Shown: positions 25,605 to 36,611 of the stretch, one piece after another
Position numbering within the stretch: position 1 is the first letter of the stretch
Layout of the letters: each line of letters begins with the position of its first letter
DNA from: Ulota crispa
Lineage: Eukaryota; Streptophyta; Bryopsida; Orthotrichales; Orthotrichaceae
Assembly (NCBI GenBank): GCA_963920765.1
Contig: OY987246.1
Coordinates: 24,747,167-24,811,166 of the forward strand
Direction: 5' to 3'
Length of the DNA: 64,000 bases
Program-made: the position numbers and the translations under genes
Notes under the pieces: model-generated
The model's database searches: none
The model's input: the letters and a program-made list of their open reading frames with translations, nothing else
Told to the model about the DNA's origin: nothing

Positions 25605-28600
25605 TAAATAAGAATTTTCGAATGTTGTCTTTTCAATCTCAATGAACTACCACATAGATAAGCTGAATTCTATGTTATGGTTGTGCAATGAAAAACATTT
25701 AGATTAGAATACATATTAAATCTTGTATTGAATTCCCAATCATGCCACAAGTATTATTATGTTTGAAATTAAAATTTGGTGAAGGTAACAAACTTTGTCA
25801 ATGTTTTTTTCATTTTGGTATAAACATCCAAAAAACTCTCACATGACCATTCCAAGGATTATATGTGATATGTACAACACATTGTTTCATTGTTTTTCAT
25901 CTGTAGTTTCTAGAGTTTTGAACAAATGAAGCTGAAAATCACAAAAAAATGATACAATTAAATTTATGTTATTTCTTATTTAGTGTTTAGCTTTTTCTCT
26001 TTTGAACTAAGTTATATGGCTCCTCTTTGAGCATCACATCTGTAGTATTTAGAGTTTTAAACACTAATAGTAGTGTTTGAAAAATTAATAGCTTAATTTT
26101 CAAATAGATTGTATACTAAGATTTATATTTTTTTACAAAAGGAAGCATAGAAATAACACATTTTTTGTAAAAAATGTTTACAAAGTAAATGTGTTACTTT
26201 GAAAATGAATTCCTAATCCAAATATATACATGATGATTTAGTTTGGAATGCAAAACTATTCTGTCAAAGGATTGATAGGCAATGAGGCTTGATCAATTTA
26301 AAAAGTCTAGCCAGCTTTTTTGAAAGTAATGTATTCCTAAAAGTGGGTTTTAAACTTGCATAAACTACAAAGCTCTTTATGATTATTATTGCACATCAAA
26401 AATTCCTTGATGACTATCTTTTGATTTTGGGTTTTTGGAAATTCAAACAATTATATTTGTGATATGTCATGCTCAAAACAGAAAATACATTCCTTTTTTA
26501 TGCATCAAAGTATTATGAAGAAATACACATTTTGAAGATAATATCCAAAAAATTTCAAAGTGGTTCTAGTGAAAATGCAAAAAGATAAAATTTTACAACA
26601 ATTAGTGTTTAACTTCAACTAGTAAAATACTATCATCTAGAATATAAAGATTTATGAATTATGATCCTATGTTTTTGAAAGTCATTCCAATATCATTGAA
26701 TTTTATATAAAGAATCTTGTATTTACAAGTTTGTTTTGGTATTAATAACACTGATTATGACATTTGAATAATAATCTAAAGTAAAAAAAGTTAGTGGCAA
26801 AATTGCTATTTGTTGTTAATATCAAAGAGGTTCTTTTCTTTAAAGATTGATAAACATCATTGATTTTCAATAAAATTTTAGACTAGTTGTTGCTCAAGAT
26901 GTTCTATAAAGTTGTTTTGAGACCAATATTACATGTTTTACAGTTTGTAAGGATAATTATGTCATATTATCAAAAGTTTCACTATATCTCATTTGTTTCC
27001 TAAACATAAAATCAAACACTTTTCTTCTCTACTTAAAAACACAATTGAGAATTTTTTTAGCTATTTTGACTTTCTACTATGTAATTTCTATTTTAACCCA
27101 TGATCATTAATTTTATGAATGTTTTCCTCAAACAAATATGTCATTCACAGAAACATAAAAATTCAAAACCAATTCTCAAGCTATTTTTATTCCCCTTCAT
27201 TAGCAAAATTTTGAGCCCTCCAGAAGTCCCCTAACTCCACATGAGAGATGTGCATATAGAGAAAAAAGTTGCCATTTTTGACTGTCAGAATCTGCCATTT
27301 TTGACATTTGCAAGGTGTCAGATCATGTGCCACGGCGGTTTTAGTATTAATTTATTATTATTATTATTATTATTAATTTTTTCATTATTTTTTTCACCTC
27401 TGTTATGTAGCATGGCACAATTTTTTAGGGACCCTCTGGAGGGTTTAGAATTTTGCTAATGAGTTCTAAATTAAACTATACTAACTCAAAAAAATGGCTA
27501 ATCGTGTATTCATTGTTCATCTCCTATGTTACTAAAATACCAAAAAAGATCATGATATTTTCAAATTTTTACTAATCATTATGAGTTTTTTTAGAGTATC
27601 TCAATACATAATAGTGATAGTACCTTAATGATTATTTATCTTTTGAAGTAATAATGAACAAATCTGCCCTCATATTTTAGCTAGAAACAATTCATTAAAT
27701 TAAAGCCTAAATTAAATTACCAAAATTAATGCTACAAAACTTACTTTTATTCTTGCACCTTAAAATGCCAATCAAACACACCAATTCCCAAACCGTATAC
27801 ATTTGTAATGTGCAAATGCATAAAAACATGTTGTATTTATTGTTAATGAATAATGACACATTAGATATAAAGTTAAGAATGTGTTTAATATTTTTATTTA
27901 CCATCTTGAGATCCATACTTATGTTATTCTATTAAATAAATTAGAGTTACAAATACATTAAAAATATATTTGAGAATAATCCATAAAAACCCAAATCTAT
28001 AACACATTAACATTTGCACAAATTAATGGCTTCGTGCTAAGTCTAACAAAACCATTATAAATTTTCACCAATTTTGAAATAAGACTTCTAAGGACCTAAG
28101 CTACTCAAAATTCGTAATCACGCAATAATGGGAATCAAATAAAAAGAGTATCACTTTTTTTTTTATAAAACTATAATAATGTATAAAATCTCAAACATGC
28201 ATAATTGGAGAGTTATTGTTTTTGATTGTTCATGAACCCATATGCAAAACAATTTGAACAATTATGTATATGAATAAATAGATCACATACGAGCTTTTTT
28301 TTTTACACCATATTGTACATTACAGTTATCACAAACTATTTGACCACTAAATTTGCCAAACTATCACTTTGTAAACTTATAATGTTTTTATATATTGAAG
28401 GTTTTTAAAAATGAGTTTTTGTATGTATTTTCACAACATACTAAAAACATATTCTACTACTTGATTGTTAAAATCTTTAGAGACATGTCCAAATAAATAT
28501 GATCCTTTTTACAAGTGTGCTTATGTGCTTTTGCACAAAAGGAATCAAGAATATAGACGTTTGACCTCCAAAACTTGTAAAACCTCCAAAACTTGTGAAA

Positions 28601-29234
28601 CTTTTCAACGTTGTGCCAATGCCCAATAGTCCAATACATAGTTTTCAAATTTTAAGTAAACATTACTTTATAGTTTTTATGAAGGCGTTTAGGCATCATG
28701 CATGAACCATAATGCATTTTAAGTTAGCCACAAATTGTGATTGTGGTAACTCATGAATATTTGAATGGAATATTGGATTCTTTCTAAATATTTAAAAAAT
28801 ATTGTCTAAGTTTCCTTGAATTTACTTACACTTTTCTTTTGAAAAAAAGTAATGTGCTTGAGATTTTGGTCTTTATTTATTTATGTGCTTATCTATAGGC
28901 ATAGACCCTACCTAACTACCATGGAATCATGGATGAATGGTAACTTTCTTCGACTTGTCAAAACATCACTTGTGATGTTTTCAACTTTTCATATGCCACT
29001 TGATGGTTTTGCAAATATGATGTTTTGTGTATATTTTGCATATCATGGTGCAAATAGGATCATGCAAAAAATGTATGAATCATAGAGGCATCCAAATGGA
29101 GAGGATTTTTGTGCATGTGTACTTTTTATATATGTTGCCAATGTGAAATGGAAAAAAGGGACTCAACATACCTACAAAGTTTGTATGGGGGTGAGTGTTA
29201 CAATATGATCCTATGTGAACTTGAAAGGTATACA
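25605..29234. other. AT-rich intergenic DNA, no gene seen
   Basis: About 3.6 kb without a supported gene. It contains a (TTA)n microsatellite at about 27346-27378. Short frames throughout have no recognised domain or splice context. Confidence 0.6.
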
Positions 29235-29878
29235 TGTACAGTCGGGTACAGTAAACTTCAAATTTTTTCAAATTTTTTTGTAGTAAAACTTCAGCCAACT
29301 TCAGGACCTTTTGAAGGCCATAACTTCCTTTATCCGTTTTTGAAACCAAAAATTGTGTTGGAATACTACTGAAGGGTACTACATGATTTGATAAAAAAGA
29401 ATCTGAAATTTTATAAATGATAAAAAAATTGGGCTACTTCCTATCTAGTGTACTTCCACCTCTTGTCAAAATCACCTCTTGAATTTGATTGAGCTACGCC
29501 ACCACCAACGGCCAAAGAACAAGCAAGAAATGATACACATCATTCAAAGAGTGTGGGATGAGGCATCCATGGAGCAATTAAAAACTCTAATTACAAGTAT
29601 GCCCAATCAATTCAAGCGATGATTTCTGCAAGAGGTGGAAGTACTAAATGGTAGACACAATATAGGAAGTAGCCAAACTTTTTTTTTCATTTGTAAAATT
29701 TCAGTTTTTATTTTTTATTTTATCAAATCACGTAGTACTCTTCTGTGTGATTACAATACAATTTGGAGTTTCAAAATTAAACAATTTTTGAGGAAAATAT
29801 GGTTTCATAAAATTGCTGGACTGTTGGTTGAAGTTTCACTGCAAAAAAATTTGTAAGGTTACTGAACCCGACTGTACA
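29235..29878. mobile_element. Foldback element, family F, copy 1
   Basis: The ends TGTACAGTCGGGTACAGTAA and TTACTGAACCCGACTGTACA are inverted repeats, and the arms pair (for example CTTCCACCTCTTG with AGAGGTGGAAG). A second copy lies at 41357-42047 and shares the interior, including GGGCTACTTCCTAT and GCTACGCCACCACCAA. Non-coding. Confidence 0.85.
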
Positions 29879-29989
29879 ATGGCCAATGGCCAAAGGCCAA
29901 AGGGGGCATAGCAAATGGACCCAAACCCGGGGTTATTGAGAGCTAAAAACATGCTCCTTCTGCACTGCAGGAGTGCAAGGTGGCCGAGT

Positions 29990-30846
29990 TTGAATCCACA
30001 CGGTGATCCAGTGGAGGGAGGAGCTGCGGTGCCGTGAGTTTGGTTCCCCGGCGGTCAACCGGTCAATAGAACCTTCGTCCGGTCACCGGCTGCCACGTGG
30101 CAGCAGCGGCCTTGGTCAGCCGAGACGATCACCACCCTCGCCTTCGCTACCGCCGCGGCGCCTCTCTCGCGCTCGCTCGCTCGCTCTCTCCGCTGGAAAC
30201 CAGCAGCATCATGAGGGGGCAGAGCAGTACAGAGCAGTACAGTGCAGCTGGAGCCCGTCGTACCTGTGCATGCTCATGATGACGTCCTTGCCGAATGCCG
30301 ACTGCCATTGGCATGATCCGGGGCCCCGAACTTAATGACGCGGCAGTCTTGAGTCGCCCGGCAGCTCTGACCCCACCTACACTAATACTGATTGTCGCGC
30401 TATTTGTCGCCTCGCTGTACCAGTGCCGGTCTTTTTTTCACGACAGAACGTTGCAGGGGCGTTGCAATCTCGATTCCCCTCGCCGGGCCCGCTCGGTGTG
30501 GCGCGGCCCCACCGGCGCCCGGCCTCTCGGCCATCATTTAAGCCCGGGCTATTCCGGGATACCTTCATCAGTCTCCTCGTGTGTCCCCCTTTCGGAATTG
30601 GTTCCGAGTGTAGTGTGACCCTTTGCTCCTCATTCTGCTCCTGCACTCGAGAGCTCTGAGTGCTGGGAGTGCCCCTGGTGCTTGAGTAAATCCTTTGGGG
30701 CGTGCTTGAGAACCGTATCCCACCCACGGTCGTGTCCTTGGAGTGCTGCTGCTGCTGCTGTGGGTGTTTTCGAAGCGGCATTGGCGGGTCGCGCCACCGT
30801 GCCCCCACGTACTTCCGATCTGTGTTCACGCCAGTGATCGGGGGTT
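29990..30846 (+). promoter_or_regulatory. GC-rich 5' region of the AP2-type gene
   Basis: An abrupt change from AT-rich DNA to a CpG-rich island begins at about 29.99 kb, 110 bp after the foldback element at 29235-29878. It holds a (GCTC)n run at about 30170-30190, a duplicated GAGCAGTACA, a (CTG)n run at about 30744-30760 and many CpG. I saw no TATA box. Several short upstream ATG frames are possible. The transcription start cannot be placed from sequence alone. Confidence 0.5.
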
Positions 30847-33800
30847 GTGTGTGTCCGGGTTGAAGTTTACTGCTTTGTTTACGACGACAAGGCGAGCTCG
30901 CTCGCAAAGACGGCGGACGAGCCCCATCCCATACCGAACCCCTCGGCGGACGACAACTTGAACCTGAACGGAAGGGCGATGGGGTCGACCGGTGTACCGC
31001 GTCCTTCAAGTACCGTTCTGCACGCCACCCCGGAGATGCAGCGCATGTACTCGCACTGGATGGCGTCCAAAACTTCCGTCCACGTAGCGGGAGGCAGCTC
31101 TGGCACCACGAGTGACGCTGCCCAGCCTCCAGAAACTCTCGACGGTTCCTGGTGGGAAGCCACTCTGCCCGTTGCGGGTCGGAACCTCGCCCCTTCAAAG
31201 CCCAACGTTGCTTCGGGCTTCACTATCGTGGAGCTTCGTGGCATTCCGAAGGAGGGTGTCGACCACTTCGTCATGGCGACCTCTTGCAATGGCAAGCCGC
31301 TCTATGGGGCGTACGTGATGGACTCCAACGGAGACCCGCGCTTGCAGCAGCTCTTCGAGTTCTCGCAGACAGCCAGCGATGAGGGCGTGTTTCTGCCTGT
31401 CCCCACGACGGGTGGCCACTTCCATGGAGTATACGGAATAGACTACGTCCGTCACCGCTTCTGCGGGTCAATTGCCAGTCTCCCACCGCTCCTGCGTTGC
31501 CCAGCCCCTCCGACCTCCGTGGGCCGTGATCCCTCGCTTCAAGCTCGCCGTGCTCTACTCGATGCTGCGAAGCACTCAGCAACGGCAGATACATCTCCTA
31601 CGAAGTCGATTACTGATGCGATCAACGACTCGTTCATGAGCCCACTTCCTTCGCCTTTGCAAGGAGAAACGCCCGACCCTAGTGCCGTGAGCAGCCATGT
31701 CGCACCGCCTCTTAGTAATCGCGTGCCGTCATTTAGCAACGTTCGTCACGCTGTGGATGAACTACAGCCATCACTTTCGAATGCACCTGCGCCTTCCAGC
31801 AACACCTGCGAGCGTGTGACATCACTCACGACCAGTGATACTCCTCCGGGGGGAGTTCCGGAGCCTAACATATTTACAACTACAGCTGCACCGGTGGTGA
31901 CGACTTTGTCTGCCTTAAGCAAGCCCCCTCCCAAGCACTTACCCGAATATTGCCATCCCTGCAGCCTGTGTGCCTCATGCAAGGAGTTTTGGGGGATAAC
32001 CGGACTCCCAAAGGAGTCCTTTAAAGACGACCCTTTCCACTGGGAGAAAGACGACGACGACGACGACATTCCCATTCTGTCCAGCGCCAGAACCGCTATG
32101 AGGAAGCGAAAGTGGAAGCAGAGCCGTCACGGCCCCAAGAGCAAGACTTCTGAGTACCGTGGCGTTAACTTGTACAAGAGAACCTGGAAATGGGAGTCTC
32201 ATATCTGGTATGATCGATCATGCTCTATTTCATCAAAGGGTGTTAACTTAACTTTGTTTTCCAGATCTTTCCATACAGCTTCAAATTAATGTTTCACTTG
32301 CATGACTTCGCAGCTTCATGTTACTGAATGTAAGAACAGGGATTATGAATCTAACTGTTCTGTATGTTTTGTTCACTGCCAGGTTCAAGAGACAGCAGCT
32401 CTACCTTGGTGAGAACATGCATTAACTCAGTCTCGCATGATGCTCTACAGAGAAATGTTGTGTGCATTATCTTATTTGCGGTGACAGTACCTCTCTCACG
32501 ATGTTGTTTCCCTTCACTTTTTATGTGTATCACGTACCCGTAACAGATCTAACGCCTATTGTCATATCTTTTCTGTGTTTGTGTGCAGGGGCATCATTAA
32601 CTAAGGTTCACGCTGCAAAGTAATGTGCCATCCCCTTCCTCGTAAATTCTGATTATTTTCTTTTGCTAACTTCAGTTGCTAAAACATGACACCGATGGTG
32701 CATGCAGTGTGTATGACCGAGCGGCTCTGTTCCTGTTCGGACCTGATGCGGAGATCAACTTCAAGCCCGAAATATACCAGCATGAATATGACTTCGTAAG
32801 CACTCTTGAAAAAGCTTCACTCTTCTGTTTTAGTACCCAGACTATAGGCAGACCATGCAGCGGTGAACACACGCCTCACTGTCTCAAACTGACTAATTTC
32901 GCATCCTCTGGCATTGAGTATGTTCTGTTATGTGCATTTTCCCAAGCTTTGACGAGGCTTTTTTACCGTTTGCGATCACCACTAACTCTGCTCAAGGCTT
33001 GGTAATGGCAGATGCAACGGTTGAGCTTCGGCCAGATGGTGGTTTACCTTCGACGAGAAAGCCGACAGAACGGGGAGGAGGTCAGATACCCAGGAGTCGC
33101 TAAGGTGAAAAAAGACAGGTTCAGTGCAAAATACCGACCAACGAAATGCAAAGAGTAAGCCTCTGTCATTAATACTTCCTTCCTTTCCTACTGTAGTACT
33201 CTTACCTTCTATGCACGACCGTATCTTCCTGACGCTGAGGCCTTTGCATGCCCTGAGCTTTGTCTTATTGTTGTCGTTAACGACGGGAACATGCCAGGTC
33301 ACAAGAGCTCATTGGCTATTTCAAGACCCAGGCCGAAGCTGCCAGGTACAACATATTATTTTATATCTTTGCCGCCAGACCAGCCGCCTCCTGCTCATTT
33401 TGACTTCATACTACGCATAGCATCATCATGCCTGCTCGTGCGAACATTCACTCTAAGTTTTCTTCTACTTGTGCGTCCAGGACGTTGAGTTCCAGTAGTT
33501 TTCATTCGGTGCTTGCAAAATAAGAATAACATGCATTTTCGTTTGCATGTGTTGTTTTAGTGTACCGTCTCCTTGAGTTTACTGTGCTGACCAACTGACT
33601 TCTTTCCGAAATGTTCTCAGGGCTGTTCTGCAAGAAAACTTGCGGAGAGAAAACTTCCCGAAGGCTGGGGAATTATTGAGTATTCATCATCTGAGGACCA
33701 TCAAGCCTGCACCTGGGAAGTTCCCAGTGAAGCGCAGTACGTGTTTCTGAGCCTCAGTCAATAATCCTTATTAAAATTACTTCCTCCGTTCCATAGTGAT

Positions 33801-36022
33801 CTTATATCGCTGACCACTTGGTTTTGTCTTTGCGACATGTTAGTTGATGGTTTATACCAGACATTATGTATTTTTTAATTATATAAGAAAGTATGAGTAT
33901 GTGCTCAACCCGTGATGCTTTGTGGTTTTAAATGACAGGATTACGAGCGGTCTGCATAATGGCAGCTCTTAAAAAGGCTGGCTTAGACCCCTTCGAGAAG
34001 ACTCCAGCCCGTGCTAAGCGGGCTGCGAAGAGCAAGCCTTCCACTGATACAGATGATGCTGGACTTCCCGCCGAGGAAGCAGCAACTTCACGGCCGAAGC
34101 GGCAGAGGGCCTACAAGACCGAAAAAGCAGCAGAGGCAGCTGCGGAACATGACAACGCGGACATTGCTCCAGCCCCAGTGTCACAGGAAGCGCCTCCTCG
34201 CCAGGTACAGCAAAAATTGCTTCCTGCTCGCACTTTACAAGAAATCTCTGTTCAGTTCGCATCATAACTTGCATTGGCCCAGGTACTACCAGATGTGTAG
34301 CTAGCCTCACGCCCATGTTATGTGTAAGCATGTATACCTTGAATGATTTATAAGTAATATGTTAACATACTATACTTTCAAATGAAGTGGTTCTGAAATT
34401 TTATGATTAAGTGTATTAATCGTGTCCTGAATGAACTCCACTTCCTAACATGGTGCTTTACTGTCCTTGGCAGTCAACCAAAGCAATGAAGCCGAGGCGA
34501 AAGTATACACCGAGGAAAACCAAGGCTCAGGCTCAGGAGGAGAGCGGCTCAAAGAGAGGCGCTAAAAGAGCGCTTCCAACCGAGGATGTCGACGGTGCTG
34601 CACCAGTCACCGAAGCCGTGGAAACCAAAGCAACTCCTGCGAAACGCAGGTACACACCGAGGAAGCCCAAGGGTCAGCAGACGACCTACTCCCAGAAATC
34701 CAAAGCTCAGCAGACGGCCGCATCCAAGAGAGGCACTAAGAGAGCACTACCAGCTGAGGTCACAGATCCTGCACCTGTCGCCAAAGCCGTGAAAGCACCA
34801 CCTCGCCAGGTACCTGCTTTTGAAATTCGACCACTAAAACAGGTTACATAGATATTTGACTTTAGGGTGTCATCTGTATATACACTACACCATGTTGAGC
34901 ATAGAAATTTGATGTGATCAATTCTGTCACTTGAATGTATTTTTTCAATGACATGATCTAATCTCTAAATCTTGGTCGTTGAATATGTACAGAATAAGAA
35001 TACCACGGACCGGTATAAAATGCAGTAAACTGACCTAGTGGTTCAATGCTATCCAGTGGAAAACTAGAACTCCCGCAAGGAGCAGGAAGGCCACAAAGAG
35101 CACATCAGCACCTGCAGCGAAGAATTATTACGACACCCGGAGTAACAGACCGGCCCCTGCAGCAAAGAGGAAGAGCGCCGCCAAGGCCACATCGCCACCT
35201 GCAGTGAGGAAGAGTGCCAGAGTGAGCGCAGCCGCAACGCGAGGTGAGGAGGGAGCCATCATGGTTCAAGAATGCATTGAAGTGGATTTCGACGCGCCTT
35301 TAGCGTCAACTGCTTCATCTCGGGTAAGGAGTCGGCGAAGCCTTCGCACTATCAGGAGGCCAACTCGTTACACTTGGGTTGCTTCTACGCCAATGCTTCC
35401 CAACACCACTCCTCAGTGCCTTGCTGTGGCTCAACGATCGCCGGTGGCACCTGAGGAAAGCACAATCTCCATCGCCGACACGCTCATACAAAACCAGCCT
35501 CCGGCGGCCTCCGAATCCATGTCAGCATTGTCAGGGAGCATTCGAGATGCTCAGATGCTTCTGGACTGTGCTGATATGTATGCTACTTCGGCTTACAGGG
35601 GCAATGAGCCTACCAGCTTCCATGATAGCCAATGGTCTGGCTATGCAAGCAGCAGCTGCAAATCCTTCCAGTCTCCACCTGTTTCCAAGTCCAAGCGCAG
35701 CAAAGTTTCGTATCAGAAGCCGCACCAGGTCGTGGTCGAGCCAGCAAAGGATGATGCAATGCGTCAGTTTCAGGAGGTTTGCGAGAGGTGGGTCATTCAC
35801 CAACGAAATCTGCATGCACCGTTGCCTTGGTCCAGTGAATCCAACTCCCCAGCTGTTATCCGTCCAGTGGCGAGACGATTGCCTCCCAGTAACTGGGCTC
35901 CTCCGGCTGCTACAAGCGACGCTACAAGCGGTGCTCAGTGTTCTGCGGATGTATTACCTCAGGGAGAAGGTACGAGCGGTGGTCAGATTTATGTTGACCT
36001 CTTTGAGTGTCGTGCAGTCTGA
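30847..36022 (+). CDS. AP2/ANT-class transcription factor, ten exons
   Basis: Predicted nuclear DNA-binding regulator. Exons by eye: 30847-32207, 32383-32408, 32589-32619, 32708-32795, 33012-33154, 33298-33345, 33621-33736, 33939-34204, 34474-34809, 35057-36022. All introns are GT-AG, phases agree, and the sum is 1127 codons with a TGA stop. Residues about 435-502 form AP2 domain 1: YRGV at 437, WESHIW ending at 454, LYLG at 460, then VYDRAA and AEINF. The 26- and 31-bp micro-exons inside this domain are typical of the AP2 class. Residues 511-600 align to the linker and second AP2 domain (VVYLRRES, YPGV, YFKTQAEAAR), but most conserved positions are lost. A basic stretch precedes domain 1 (MRKRKWKQ). 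Residues 369-378 carry Cys at every third position, followed by an acidic run. The tail (606-1126) is Ala/Lys/Pro/Ser rich. I saw no miR172 site. An alternative start is the ATG at 30979 (1082 residues). Confidence 0.85.
32155..32795 (+). other. AP2 domain 1 coding segment (exons 1-4)
   Basis: Begins at the YRG triplet and crosses three introns. The spacing from HIW through five residues to LYLG, then thirteen residues to VYD, is the same as in AP2-class first domains. Core positions YRGV, W-ESHIW, YLG and YDRAA are kept. The FDT that normally follows YLG is replaced by ASLT, and the AARAYD helix start reads AANVYD. Confidence 0.8.
33012..33736 (+). other. Linker and degenerate AP2 domain 2 (exons 5-7)
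   Basis: VVYLRRES aligns with the conserved linker of AP2-class proteins (usually FVHVLRRQS). The following block keeps Y-GV (YPGV), a YF-T turn and EAAR. It loses the R of YRG, the WEAR strand (here RFSAK) and the AYDKAA helix (here AVLQEN). Family knowledge makes these DNA-contact and core positions, so this domain probably no longer binds DNA in the usual way. Confidence 0.65.
34474..34809 (+). other. Exon 9: internally duplicated basic repeat
   Basis: The exon encodes two related blocks: RKYTPRKTKA then SKRGAKRALPTE, and RRYTPRKPKG then SKRGTKRALPAE. The short basic segments around Pro-Arg-Lys recall AT-hook-like DNA-binding tails, but a strict GRP core is absent. It ends in APPRQ followed by GTACC; exon 8 ends in the same peptide followed by GTACA, which suggests that exons 8 and 9 derive from a duplication. 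Confidence 0.6.
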
Positions 36023-36540
36023 TGACCGCAGGAGTGCTGGTGATGGTGGTGGTGATGCGTTTGTTTCCGAAGGGGGGCAGTCTGTGGTTCTTCAGCTGTC
36101 GAGGTGGAACTTTCGGAAGTGAAAGCGTATCTGCTCACCAAGTCGTTGTGCTCTCGAATTGGTTGTTATGTTTCGGGAGTAACTAACAACGTTTCTGTAT
36201 ATATGTAAAGAAAAAGAGAGTGAAAAAACGGAGGCAGAAAGTGGAGCACTGAAGACTGTTGCGGTCGTGCGACTGGAGCCGAATTTTCGTGGTCGCAGGT
36301 TGCTATGTACTCTACAGGGCCTCTCGCAAAGTCAGAATCCTATGTTCTGCTGTACGTGGAGCCCGAGTAGTGCAGATTAGTTTTAAGTTATTGATGTCAT
36401 ATGTACTTGTATTTGTAGCTTCGCAAGCTGTTGCCCCTGTTCCATTAGGGGGTTTTCGAAGCCTTGTTTTCTGTTTTCAAAATTTTCCTATTTATTAACT
36501 TAGCTAGCTCTCAGAAACTTATCATTCACAGAAGAGCTTG
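36023..36540 (+). other. Probable 3' untranslated region
   Basis: GC content falls gradually after the stop. No clear single polyadenylation signal stands out, and the 3' end cannot be placed. Short frames here are not convincing. Confidence 0.35.
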
Positions 36541-36543
36541 CTC

Positions 36544-36611
36544 TACTTCTACTACTACTAGTACTAGTACTAGTACTATTACTATTACTATTACTATTAC
36601 TATTACTATTT
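36544..36611. repeat. Trinucleotide/hexanucleotide microsatellite (CTA/TAC, then TACTAT)
   Basis: CTACTACTACTAGTACTAG grades into (ACTATT)n just downstream of the AP2-type gene. Confidence 0.9.

Noticed and set aside
30200..30215. Partial resemblance to a miR172 target (CAGCAGCATCATGA)
   Set aside because: The match covers only part of the site, lies in the 5' region rather than after the AP2 domains, and the 3' half does not fit.
30377..31198. 273-codon frame on the - strand
   Set aside because: It lies opposite the GC-rich 5' region and exon 1 of the AP2-type gene. GC-rich DNA has few stops on either strand, and no domain is seen.
32208..32289. Continuation of the long AP2 frame past the WESHIW codons
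   Set aside because: The peptide stops resembling an AP2 domain exactly at a GTATG donor, and the match resumes in the 26-bp exon at 32383. This is retained intron sequence, not coding.
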